Source: CAYNUJ01 sp964573255
GTDB taxonomy: Bacteria > Bacteroidota > Ignavibacteria > Ignavibacteriales > Melioribacteraceae
NCBI GenBank assembly: GCA_964573255.1
Contig: CAZNJB010000016.1
Coordinates: 1-64,000 of the forward strand
Reading direction: 5' to 3'
Length of the DNA stretch: 64,000 bases
Both the position numbers and the translations under genes were made by a program. Position 1 is the stretch's first letter. Each line of letters opens with the position of its first letter. Positions 34,468-43,214 of the stretch are shown here, piece by piece. The notes under the pieces are model-generated. The model worked only from the letters and a program-made list of their open reading frames with translations, did no database searches and was not told where the DNA came from.

Positions 34468-35473
34468 TCAAAGATATTTCCTTGTTCAATTCGGCAGACT
34501 TATAAATTCCTTCTAAAAGTTTCATTCTTTTCAAAGCTTCTTCACCTGAGGAAATCAACGGAACGGAATCCGTTGCTATGGAAGTAATGAAATGTTTCAG
34601 TTCATTTTCGTAAGATTTTTTGAAAAGATTTTTTTCTCCACCAGAGGTTGAAGGCGTATAGTCTATCTGGTCTGTACCGACTTTTCTATAGGCTCTTAAA
34701 GGATTTAAATGTGCAGTTCCGTTTTTACCAAATGCCGTAAGATTCAATGAATCTTTATCGGAATGCAATGACCAGCTTACCTCAAAATTAATTACCGAAC
34801 CACCTTCCATTCGAATCAATCCAACAGCGGAATCTTCCACGTTTTGTGTTTCCGTACAATATTTTTGAACCGAAACACTGACAATATCTTTATAATTCAT
34901 AATCCAAAGGGCTAAATCCAATAGGACTATGCCCAGATCGATTATAACACCGCCACCGGATTTCTCCCTTTTCAAGAACCAAGATTGATCCGAACTTTGT
35001 TTTCTTATCCATCCGCAGCGCACATAAAATATCTCACCAAGCTCACCGCTGTTCAAAAGACTTTTCAACAGCATAGCATCCGGACGAAACCGGAGATTCA
35101 TTCCAACCATTACTTTTGCATTATATTTTTTCGCCGCATCGATTATTTCCTTTGCCTCTGCATAATTAATCGCAATAGGTTTTTCAACCAATATATGCTT
35201 TCCGGCAGAAATACAATCGAGGGCAATTTTTCGGTGAGTGTCCGTTGGTGTAGCAATGATTACCGCATCAATCGATTCGTCTTTTAATAGTTCTTCGTAA
35301 CGTAAATATTTTTTTTCTATATGATATTTTTCCGCAATGGAATTTAATCTGTTCTTATTTAATTCCGCAACGCCGGCAATATTAACATTAGATAATTTTC
35401 TTAGAATTGGCAAATGCACTATTTGAGCAACACCGCCGAGACCGATTATACCTACGTTAACCTTTTCTTTCAT
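34460..35473 (-). CDS. Gfo/Idh/MocA-family oxidoreductase
   Basis: A 337-residue NAD(P)-dependent enzyme. An N-terminal Rossmann fold (GIIGLGGVAQIVHLPIL) and the family EKP motif (HILVEKPIA) with the catalytic-region sequence are present. The substrate is probably a sugar or cyclitol derivative. It overlaps dxs by 4 bp and the response regulator by 8 bp, so all are translated together. The link between them is not obvious. Confidence 0.88.
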   Translation of the reverse strand: MKEKVNVGIIGLGGVAQIVHLPILRKLSNVNIAGVAELNKNRLNSIAEKYHIEKKYLRYEELLKDESIDAVIIATPTDTHRKIALDCISAGKHILVEKPIAINYAEAKEIIDAAKKYNAKVMVGMNLRFRPDAMLLKSLLNSGELGEIFYVRCGWIRKQSSDQSWFLKREKSGGGVIIDLGIVLLDLALWIMNYKDIVSVSVQKYCTETQNVEDSAVGLIRMEGGSVINFEVSWSLHSDKDSLNLTAFGKNGTAHLNPLRAYRKVGTDQIDYTPSTSGGEKNLFKKSYENELKHFITSIATDSVPLISSGEEALKRMKLLEGIYKSAELNKEISLNE

Positions 35474-37389
35474 ACAAAAATTTCCTCGTTTACGTCTTTT
35501 CCTTCCGAAAATATTTTAACTTTTTTGACAATCCCTTGTGGATCAATTTCTAAAATTCTGTGTAATTCCGCTTGAGTTCCATGCTCAACAAAATTATCGG
35601 GTAATCCGATTCTTAATGTAGCTAACTTATAATCTTTTTCGGCAAAATATTCCAAAACACCGCTGCCGAATCCACCGACTAAAGTATTTTCTTCGAGTGT
35701 AATTACTTTATCGAATTTGTTAGCCACATAATCAAGCATTTCGGTATCGAGCGGTTTTACAAATCTCATATTAATAACTTCACAATTAATACCTTCGTGC
35801 TCAAGCATCTCTGCCGCTTCGAGTGCATAGTTGACCATATTGCCAACAGCTAGCATTGCTATTTCATCACCTTCGCGAATAGTTTCCGCTTTACCGATAG
35901 GTATCTCTTCAAATCCTTCTTTTAATTCAACTCCGATGGCATTACCGCGCGGATATCTCAACGCAATCGGACCATCATAATAATTACAAGCCGTATAAAG
36001 CATATTACGTAACTCAGCTTCATCTTTTGGCGCCATAATTACCATTCCTGGTATCATACGTAAATAAGTTAAATCGAGCGTACCGTGATGAGTTGGACCG
36101 TCGGCGCCAACTAAACCGGCTCTATCCATAGCAAAGACAACGGGAAGTTTTTGCAGAGCAACATCGTGATATATCTGATCGAATCCCCTCTGTAGAAATG
36201 TTGAATATATTGCAACAACCGGTTTCATTCCCTGTGCGGCTAAGCCTGCAGCAAAAGTAACACCATGTTCTTCAGCAATTCCAACATCGAAATAATTTTC
36301 GGGGAAGGTTTCTCTCAATTGGTTTAACCCAGTGCCATCCGGCATTGCTGCTGTAATTCCCACTATATTCCTGTTCTTCTCAACCAATTCAACTAATGCT
36401 TTGCCGAAGATAGAAGTATACGACGGCACGGAAGATTTCTTCTTTAATGCTTTTCCGGTAACCTTGTCAAAAGGAGTAACGCCATGAAATGCCGTTCTGT
36501 TTCCTTCTGCAGGTTTATATCCTTTACCTTTTTCAGTTATTACGTGAACCAAAATAGGTCCACTAAAATTTTTCACCTGTTCAAATATTTTAGTAAGCTT
36601 GGCGATATTATGCCCGTTTATCGGTCCGAAATATCTAAAACCGAGCGCTTCGAAAAGCATACCCGGTGTAACAATGGATTTTATCCCGGATTCCAATCTT
36701 GCGGCTACTTTTCTTAATCTATCGCCAAAGTCGTCGAGCTTTCCGGTTAAATCCCAGATAGCTCCTTTAAATTTATTGTATTCCGGATGCGAAATAATTT
36801 CGTTAAAATAATTAGAAATTTGCCAAACATTCGGAGCGATCGACATATTATTATCATTAAGAACAACGATCAAGTCGGCTTTCAGCATACCGGCATTATT
36901 CAGAGCTTCGTAAGCCATTCCGCCGGTCATTGCGCCGTCGCCAATAACAGCAACAACTTTTTTATTGTTTTTCAAATTCCGGTTTGCAATTGCAATACCG
37001 AGAGCAGCGCTTATAGAAGTTGATGCATGTCCGGCACCAAAAGCATCGTGCTCGCTTTCACTTCTTTTCAAAAATCCGCTTAATCCATGTAATTGTCTTA
37101 TGGTAGGAAGTTGATCTCTTCTACCCGTTATTATTTTATGGGGATAAGCTTGGTGACCTGTATCGAACACGATCGAATCTTTCGGGCTGTCAAATACTTT
37201 ATGTAACGCAACTGTCAATTCCACCGCACCTAATCCGCCGCCAAAGTGACCTCCAACCTGAGAGATAACATCAACCATATATTCCCTAATCTCATCGCAT
37301 AGCAGTTTCAACTGCGGTATAGTAAAATTTTTGATATCTTTCGGTGAGTTTACTTCGAATAATAACTTATACTTACTACGATCAATCAT
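35470..37389 (-). CDS. dxs: 1-deoxy-D-xylulose-5-phosphate synthase
   Basis: A 639-residue thiamine-diphosphate enzyme of usual family length. It makes DXP from pyruvate and glyceraldehyde 3-phosphate, the first step of the MEP isoprenoid pathway. The TPP site GDGAMTGGMAYEALNN, the early FDTGHQAYPHKI block, and DRAGLVGADGPTHHG in the pyrimidine-binding domain are all intact. It lies 31 bp after xseB, an arrangement seen in many bacteria. Confidence 0.97.
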   Translation of the reverse strand: MIDRSKYKLLFEVNSPKDIKNFTIPQLKLLCDEIREYMVDVISQVGGHFGGGLGAVELTVALHKVFDSPKDSIVFDTGHQAYPHKIITGRRDQLPTIRQLHGLSGFLKRSESEHDAFGAGHASTSISAALGIAIANRNLKNNKKVVAVIGDGAMTGGMAYEALNNAGMLKADLIVVLNDNNMSIAPNVWQISNYFNEIISHPEYNKFKGAIWDLTGKLDDFGDRLRKVAARLESGIKSIVTPGMLFEALGFRYFGPINGHNIAKLTKIFEQVKNFSGPILVHVITEKGKGYKPAEGNRTAFHGVTPFDKVTGKALKKKSSVPSYTSIFGKALVELVEKNRNIVGITAAMPDGTGLNQLRETFPENYFDVGIAEEHGVTFAAGLAAQGMKPVVAIYSTFLQRGFDQIYHDVALQKLPVVFAMDRAGLVGADGPTHHGTLDLTYLRMIPGMVIMAPKDEAELRNMLYTACNYYDGPIALRYPRGNAIGVELKEGFEEIPIGKAETIREGDEIAMLAVGNMVNYALEAAEMLEHEGINCEVINMRFVKPLDTEMLDYVANKFDKVITLEENTLVGGFGSGVLEYFAEKDYKLATLRIGLPDNFVEHGTQAELHRILEIDPQGIVKKVKIFSEGKDVNEEIFV

Positions 37390-37420
37390 AATAATATTTC
37401 CTTTTCCTTTCTATATTCAC

Positions 37421-37636
37421 TCAATCAGAAATCTCTTCTTTCAATTGTTCTTTCAGATTTGTGATTTTTAATTCTGCTTCTTTTAGTTGTTTGTAACAAT
37501 TCTTTGCCAACAAAATTCCTTCCTCGTATAACTTAATTGACGTATCAATATCAATCTCTTGTTTCTCGAGTAGTTCGGAAATTTCTTTTAATCTATTAAT
37601 CGATTCTTCAAAACTCATTTCTTTTTCTTTAGCCAT
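37421..37636 (-). CDS. xseB: exodeoxyribonuclease VII small subunit
   Basis: A 71-residue protein. The family core FEESINRLKEISELLEKQEIDIDTSIKLYEEGILLAKNC is intact and the length is normal. It overlaps xseA by 8 bp, as usual for this pair. It stabilises the large subunit for single-strand DNA degradation. Confidence 0.95.
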   Translation of the reverse strand: MAKEKEMSFEESINRLKEISELLEKQEIDIDTSIKLYEEGILLAKNCYKQLKEAELKITNLKEQLKEEISD

Positions 37637-38813
37637 TTTTAGTTACCTTCACTTCTCCGTCATAAAATTTAATAGTAAATGTATTCCCCGAAAGATATTC
37701 CTTTCGCGAAATAATCTTTGTTTCTTGCTGAACCAAAGTATATCCCTTTCTCAAAATTTTATCGGCATTATTCGCTTCCAAAATGCTGCTGAATAAATCG
37801 AGGCGATTCTTCTCGAAAATCATCTTCGATTCAATATTTTTTTCTATTTTATACCATAAGTTATCTAAAAATTGTGATTTATTCATAACTAAATCTTGAG
37901 GAGAACGGAATCCATAGCTGTTAAGAATGGATGCGACCTCATTTTTTCTAAACTCTATTGAACTTAAAACCTTTTCGTGCGAATAATCGATAAAATCTTG
38001 AAGAAGAAAGAGCAAGTCATTCTGATTCGGTGTAGCCAATTCCATAGCTGCCGTAGGCGTTGCCGCACGTAAGTCAGCTACAAAATCGGAAATCGTAAAA
38101 TCAACTTCGTGTCCGACTCCTGATATAATGGGAATTTCAGATTCAAAAACTGCTCTGGCAACAACTTCTTCGTTAAAAGCCCATAAGTCTTCCAAAGAAC
38201 CGCCGCCCCTTCCAATAATGATAACATCCACATCAGATTTTTTGTTCAATAATTTTATACCTTCAGCAATCGAATTTGCAGCCCCTTCGCCTTGAACTTT
38301 TGCCGGCATAATAACCAACTCGACTAACGGGAATCTTCTCTTAGCCGTATTAATCATATCCTGGAATGCAGCACCGTCAATAGCAGTAACAATACCTATT
38401 TTATTTGGAAATTCGGGAATTGGCTTCTTATACTGCTCATCAAATAATCCCTCTTGAGCAAGTTTCCTTTTCAATCTTTCGAATGCAGCTTGCAATTCCC
38501 CTTCACCGGCGGGCTGCATTGATCTCACATCAATTTGATAACTGCCATGAGGAGGATAAACTGAAATTCTGCCCTGTACAATTATCTTCATTCCATCTTC
38601 AGGCTTAAAGAACACACGACTGTTTACACTGCGCCACATTGTGCAACTAATTGAAGCCTTACCATCTTTTAGGGTAAAATACCAATGCCCCGAAACGTGG
38701 GCTTTGAAATTTGAGATTTCACCGATAACGGCGAGCGTTGGGAAATTCGATTCGAGTATTTCTTTTATTTCATTTGTTATTTCCGATACGGAATATATAG
38801 AATCACTAATCAT
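37629..38813 (-). CDS. xseA: exodeoxyribonuclease VII large subunit
   Basis: A 394-residue protein. An N-terminal OB fold (LAVIGEISNFKAHVSGHWYFTLKD) is followed by the catalytic domain (GRGGGSLEDLWAFNEEVVARA; ISGVGHEVDFTISDFVADLRAATPTAAMELA) and a C-terminal KGYTLV segment. It is slightly shorter than the E. coli protein, mainly in the coiled-coil part. It cuts single-stranded DNA into oligonucleotides with XseB. It is part of a run from the TonB receptor gene. Confidence 0.96.
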   Translation of the reverse strand: MISDSIYSVSEITNEIKEILESNFPTLAVIGEISNFKAHVSGHWYFTLKDGKASISCTMWRSVNSRVFFKPEDGMKIIVQGRISVYPPHGSYQIDVRSMQPAGEGELQAAFERLKRKLAQEGLFDEQYKKPIPEFPNKIGIVTAIDGAAFQDMINTAKRRFPLVELVIMPAKVQGEGAANSIAEGIKLLNKKSDVDVIIIGRGGGSLEDLWAFNEEVVARAVFESEIPIISGVGHEVDFTISDFVADLRAATPTAAMELATPNQNDLLFLLQDFIDYSHEKVLSSIEFRKNEVASILNSYGFRSPQDLVMNKSQFLDNLWYKIEKNIESKMIFEKNRLDLFSSILEANNADKILRKGYTLVQQETKIISRKEYLSGNTFTIKFYDGEVKVTKNG

Positions 38814-38831
38814 TAATTATTTTCCTCTTTC

Positions 38832-39290
38832 CTAAAATTTATACAGTTTGATTATGTTGCTTACTTCACAAGCACTATATACATTAAGAGTATATTCAGA
38901 ATCAACAAACTCCGGACATTTTTCTTCGTTTCTCAAAATCCAACTCCTTTTACCCCGTTTATTTGAACTAACAGCAGTATCAAACCTAAACGGATAGAGT
39001 TTACCTTCGAAATATACATTGTTTGTGATAATTGTTAAAAAATCTTTGTTTATTAGTGGCAAGGAAACTCTATCAAGCATTTTTCTTGGAAATTCCCAAA
39101 ATACTTCGAGCAATGCTTCATTAATTTTACTCGGATAGAGATTCCGACTTTCATTTTTGAACATCTGAGAATGGTTAAACAAATTTTCGGTAGACTTAAT
39201 TTGTATCCTTCCGGATAGAAAGTTAATTCTATTGTAATTCCTTAGTTTCCCAAGTACTCCAAATCTTATGTTTATTCCATTTCTATTCAA
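38832..39290 (-). CDS. hypothetical protein after the TonB receptor
   Basis: The frame is open for 152 codons from a TTG that lies shortly past the receptor stop, with AAGG about nine bases before it. No signal, helix or known motif was seen. The base composition is like neighbouring coding DNA, and the frame ends cleanly before xseA. It may be a small accessory protein or a decayed gene. An ATG start does not exist near the beginning. Confidence 0.45.
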   Translation of the reverse strand: MNRNGINIRFGVLGKLRNYNRINFLSGRIQIKSTENLFNHSQMFKNESRNLYPSKINEALLEVFWEFPRKMLDRVSLPLINKDFLTIITNNVYFEGKLYPFRFDTAVSSNKRGKRSWILRNEEKCPEFVDSEYTLNVYSACEVSNIIKLYKF

Positions 39291-39292
39291 TA

Positions 39293-41827
39293 CTAAAACC
39301 TTGCGTTAAATCCGAGTGTAGGTACAATCGGGAACATAGTAGTTGCTTTTTTCCCCAATTTCAAATCTTCTGTAACAAAATAATCATAATTAATGACATT
39401 TGAACGATTGTAAACATTTATCACATCCAGGTAGAATGTCCAGTCCAATCCCCAAAATTTTGCGAAGAAATTTAATCTCACATCGAGTCTGTGATATTCG
39501 GGACGCCGAGAATTGAATCTGTTTCCCGGTCCACCGTAATCGATATCGTAATTGACAGTTTCCCTTCCGTTAATATCAGAGCGATGAGCAATTTCGGGAG
39601 TTTCAGGAAGAAAATCGCCGTCATTATCAACAAGAATAATCCGAGGTTTAATACCAACTGCAGCATTAATTGGGAAACCGGAGCCATATTGAAAGCGAGT
39701 GCCAATACTCATCCAATCATTAACACTGTAATTAAGAATTACATTCAAAGTATGCCTCTGGTCGAATCGAAAAGGTATCCATTTGTTGTATTCATATCTT
39801 TCCGCAATAGCAAATGCATAAGAAATCCAACCGTCAAGTTTACTATCTCTATCGAGATTCTTCTTCTCCAAGAGTATCTCAATTCCGTAGGAATGACCAA
39901 AGGAATCGTTTACCGGTAGTTGTGTTATAGAATCGGCTTGAACCGGCACAGGTCTTGTCCACGAATCTACATATCTGGGATTCTTCCCCGGAATTAATTC
40001 GGTATAATAAGTTGTACCCGAAACTCTTTTAGGTAAAATTAAATCATCAAACTTTTTGTAATAGGTTTCGATTTTAGCTCGCCATTCGTTATTAAGCCAT
40101 CTTTCATAACTAAGCACATAGTGTATTGCCCTTTCGGCATTCAACCGATTTGTGATATTTTGACTCAAATCGTAAAAAAGATTTTGATCGCGCAGCTTTT
40201 CATATCCCGGCGATTGATAATAAATACCCCAGGAAGCACGGAGTGTATTTATCTCGTCAAAAATATAAGAGAGGGAAATTCTCGGTGAGAAATAAGCTTT
40301 TTCCAAAATTCCGTAATAATCGAACCGCATTCCGGCAAACAGATAGAGGACATCCGAAAAATTAAATTTATTTTGAACATAAGTATGAACACGATAATAA
40401 TCCCGTATATCTTTCAAGTCGTTAAAACTCGAACGGAAATTTGGATTCGAATCAATAAAAGCCTGAAATTGCGGATCGATTTGAAAGTTAAATGCCAGTA
40501 TGGTTCTTATAAAATCGACGCCACCACCGGCATCGAATTCATTCCCTCTGCCGTAAAAATAGAGGAATTTATCTTCAAGCGAAATCTTTCTGAATGTAAA
40601 ATTGGAATTGAAGCCGAAATTGAACAAAAACTTTCCGAGTGTATCGGGAAAAGTATTTTCGAATTGATCACGATTAAGCGAAGGATCCAGAAACTCTCCG
40701 GCAAAATTGGCATCCCCTTTATTCCGGTAATAAGAAACAATAAATTTATTCAATACTTTTTTACTCGGTGAATAATGCCATGCAAAGCCAGCTACTTCAT
40801 TGAACGTATTATCTTTTACACTTACGCTATCAGGAGTTTTCCTCTCCTTCCCGGAAATTACCTCCACCGCATCCCGCGATGAAATTCCGTTCAATAAAAA
40901 TTTATGTCCCTTGAATGGTCCAATAACAAATTTGGCTTGGATATCATAAAAATTTGGGAAGGAGACATTCTCTTCCACTAAGCCGGAGTTTTTTACAAAA
41001 GGTTCTAAAATTAAATCATAATAAGTTCTTCTTGAATTAATCAACCAACTACCGGGCAGATTAAAAGGGTTTTTACCTTCTAGAACCAAATTTGCACTAA
41101 CTATACTCGCATTCAGATTTCCCGCAAAATTTTTTGTTAATGTCCCCTCCCTGTTTCCCACATTCAAAACTGCGGAAAGTCGATCACCGTATTCGGCTGG
41201 GAAACCTGCAGAAATCAAATTGATAGATGAAACCGCCTCGGGATTAAACATACTTACAACACCATACAAGCGGTAAGGATTAAAAATTTCTATGTCATCC
41301 ATTACTATTAAATTCTGATCCGGACCGGAACCACGAACAATTAACTGTGATGAAAAATCATTCGGGGCTAAAACGCCGGGCAGAGCCTGCAGAGTTCTAA
41401 ATACATCCGTAACTGCACCGGGCAATACACGCGCGCTATTCGGTTTAACGTTTATTAAACTCACACGGGTATCGCTTTGGTTCTGCCCACCGGAGTCGGT
41501 AACTTCCACCTGCTGAACTTCAATTACTTTTACTTTTAAATTTACATTTAATAATAAAGTGCGGTTTTTAATTATTTTAACTTTAATAAATTCCGTTTCA
41601 AAACCAACGGTGGAAAATCTCAATGTGTAATTACCCGGAACAATACCTTCCAACAGATAATTACCATTTTCATCGGTGACTGTTCCGGTACCTAATTCCG
41701 AAACAAGAATGTTTACGCCGAGCAGAGGATTCCCCTCGCTTGCAACCTTTCCTTTAACTCTCCCGGTCTGTGCCCAAACAATTTGACTTAAAAATAAGAA
41801 TAATATAATTTTTTTAATTGTTATCAA
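39293..41827 (-). CDS. TonB-dependent outer-membrane receptor
   Basis: An 844-residue protein. A Sec signal (ends VWAQ) is followed by a CarboxypepD_reg-like domain (GRVKGKVASEGNPLLGVNILVSELGTGTVTDENGNYLL), a plug domain (GAVTDVFRTLQALPGVLAPND; QLIVRGSGPDQNLIVMDDIEIFNPYRL) and a 22-strand barrel ending in aromatic residues. This is the plan of Bacteroidota TonB receptors. It should import an organic or metal ligand across the outer membrane. No SusD-like partner is adjacent and the ligand is unknown. Confidence 0.92.
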   Translation of the reverse strand: MITIKKIILFLFLSQIVWAQTGRVKGKVASEGNPLLGVNILVSELGTGTVTDENGNYLLEGIVPGNYTLRFSTVGFETEFIKVKIIKNRTLLLNVNLKVKVIEVQQVEVTDSGGQNQSDTRVSLINVKPNSARVLPGAVTDVFRTLQALPGVLAPNDFSSQLIVRGSGPDQNLIVMDDIEIFNPYRLYGVVSMFNPEAVSSINLISAGFPAEYGDRLSAVLNVGNREGTLTKNFAGNLNASIVSANLVLEGKNPFNLPGSWLINSRRTYYDLILEPFVKNSGLVEENVSFPNFYDIQAKFVIGPFKGHKFLLNGISSRDAVEVISGKERKTPDSVSVKDNTFNEVAGFAWHYSPSKKVLNKFIVSYYRNKGDANFAGEFLDPSLNRDQFENTFPDTLGKFLFNFGFNSNFTFRKISLEDKFLYFYGRGNEFDAGGGVDFIRTILAFNFQIDPQFQAFIDSNPNFRSSFNDLKDIRDYYRVHTYVQNKFNFSDVLYLFAGMRFDYYGILEKAYFSPRISLSYIFDEINTLRASWGIYYQSPGYEKLRDQNLFYDLSQNITNRLNAERAIHYVLSYERWLNNEWRAKIETYYKKFDDLILPKRVSGTTYYTELIPGKNPRYVDSWTRPVPVQADSITQLPVNDSFGHSYGIEILLEKKNLDRDSKLDGWISYAFAIAERYEYNKWIPFRFDQRHTLNVILNYSVNDWMSIGTRFQYGSGFPINAAVGIKPRIILVDNDGDFLPETPEIAHRSDINGRETVNYDIDYGGPGNRFNSRRPEYHRLDVRLNFFAKFWGLDWTFYLDVINVYNRSNVINYDYFVTEDLKLGKKATTMFPIVPTLGFNARF

Positions 41828-41856
41828 TTCATACTAAAGTAATATTCAAAAAAATA

Positions 41857-42189
41857 TCAACTCAATTTCTTTTCATAACGCCAAAACACTCTATCCACGG
41901 GCGAATTAATATAATGCATATAAAACGAAATAGGTCCCACCCAAGGAATAATTGAAGTCTTGAAACCCATTTTTTTCATTTCATTCATACATCGTTTAAG
42001 CAGTACGCCGCCAACACCTTTACCGCGTGCATTAACCGAAGTACTCATAGGTCCGAACCAGCCTGTCCCTTTGTTATTCGTTTCGAATTCCGAAAAAGCA
42101 ATTATCTCGCCATTCATTTCCGCAAAATAAATTGAGATAGGATTGTTTCGAAAAGCATTAGTAACTTCACCTTTCTGACCTTTTTCAAC
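41857..42189 (-). pseudogene. N-terminally truncated GNAT acetyltransferase remnant
   Basis: An open frame of about 110 codons encodes the C-terminal part of a GNAT enzyme. The acetyl-CoA loop NARGKGVGGVLLKRC and the downstream IPWVGPISFYM block are intact. Homologous sequence continues upstream of the first ATG (42,117) as ...NPISIYFAEMNGE, but an in-frame TAA at 42,192-42,190 and the adjacent gene cut off the rest. Relatives of this type are about 300 residues. No N-terminal half was found upstream, so it is probably a broken gene. Confidence 0.7.
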
Positions 42190-42193
42190 TTAT

Positions 42194-43024
42194 CTAAAAA
42201 TTTATTGAAAAGAAATTTGAGTAAAACCCTAAATTGATTTCGTGAAAGTTATTTTCGCTATTTCCCAATTTAATGTTATATCTGTAACGAGCATACAGAG
42301 TAAACGATTCATAGATATTGAATAATCCGAATGAAAGTTCCGGACTGATTCCATCAAATCCCTCAAAATCCGTTGTATAATTTATTCCCGTGGCAATGAA
42401 TTCTATTACACCCGGCTGGAACAAATGTTTATATCCAATTCTGAAATAATCATTTGTATTTGAACCGATGGTAAATGAATATTCAACATCAAAATATCCG
42501 GTGGGATAATTATATCCGATGTCGTAAAATGATATGAGCGGCAGTTCTTTTGAAAGAGTGAAAAGATTTCTATTGCCATCGAAAAGCATTCCCGGCGAGG
42601 GTGTTAAGAAAAAAATACTGCCGAAACAAACGGTAGTAAAAATATTGGAAGAAGTACCTTTCGGTATTTCGATCATTTCCGGAAGTTCAAATTCGTTGAT
42701 TTCACTTTCATATGTTTTACCTTCGGCATCTGTTGCTATCAGTTTGTACGGAATATAAACGGAATCAAACCGGAGTTTACTAATATCAATTTCAATCTTA
42801 TGTTCTTCCTTCAAATCGGGAGATATTTCATATTCGTATTTATCGGCAATAATAATTTTTGTTTTACTTTCGTTACTTGTGAAAAACATCAGATGAAAGG
42901 TATATGGTTTTTCCACACTCACATAAGAATCAACTACAAAAAATTCGAAGTCATCGCTCTGTGCACTTAATATGCTAACAAATAAAAATTGTACAAATAA
43001 TAATTTTAACAGAATTTTATTCAT
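42194..43024 (-). CDS. secreted barrel-like protein, unknown
   Basis: A 276-residue protein with a Sec signal (ends LSAQ). Residues 25-120 look like a beta-sandwich domain; the rest (GYFDVEYSFTIGS...FHEINLGFYSNFF) resembles a small outer-membrane barrel ending in Phe. Family unknown. It lies directly against the truncated acetyltransferase (4 bp), so it may have displaced the 5' part of that gene. Confidence 0.6.
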   Translation of the reverse strand: MNKILLKLLFVQFLFVSILSAQSDDFEFFVVDSYVSVEKPYTFHLMFFTSNESKTKIIIADKYEYEISPDLKEEHKIEIDISKLRFDSVYIPYKLIATDAEGKTYESEINEFELPEMIEIPKGTSSNIFTTVCFGSIFFLTPSPGMLFDGNRNLFTLSKELPLISFYDIGYNYPTGYFDVEYSFTIGSNTNDYFRIGYKHLFQPGVIEFIATGINYTTDFEGFDGISPELSFGLFNIYESFTLYARYRYNIKLGNSENNFHEINLGFYSNFFSINF

Positions 43025-43159
43025 AGGGAGACCTTGTTTATTTCCATGTACAAAATTATTACATTTTGTGATAAGAAGTTGAGGAAAGTTACTATATGAT
43101 AGTACTAAATATGTTTGCCTTCACCATTAAACCGGAAATAAAGCAATAATAACTTAATT

Positions 43160-43193
43160 TAAAATAAAAAACCCGACCTTTTAGAGCCGGGTT
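43160..43193 (-). terminator. Rho-independent terminator of the acyl-CoA synthetase gene
   Basis: AACCCGGC-TCTAAAAG-GTCGGGTT on the minus strand (one G-T pair) is followed by TTTTTATTTT. It lies 21 bp after the stop at 43,215. Confidence 0.9.
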
Positions 43194-43214
43194 AAAAATC
43201 GATTGTTATTATTA

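Noticed and set aside
36484..37023. plus-strand frames inside dxs
   Set aside because: They are antisense shadows of a highly conserved gene without start signals.
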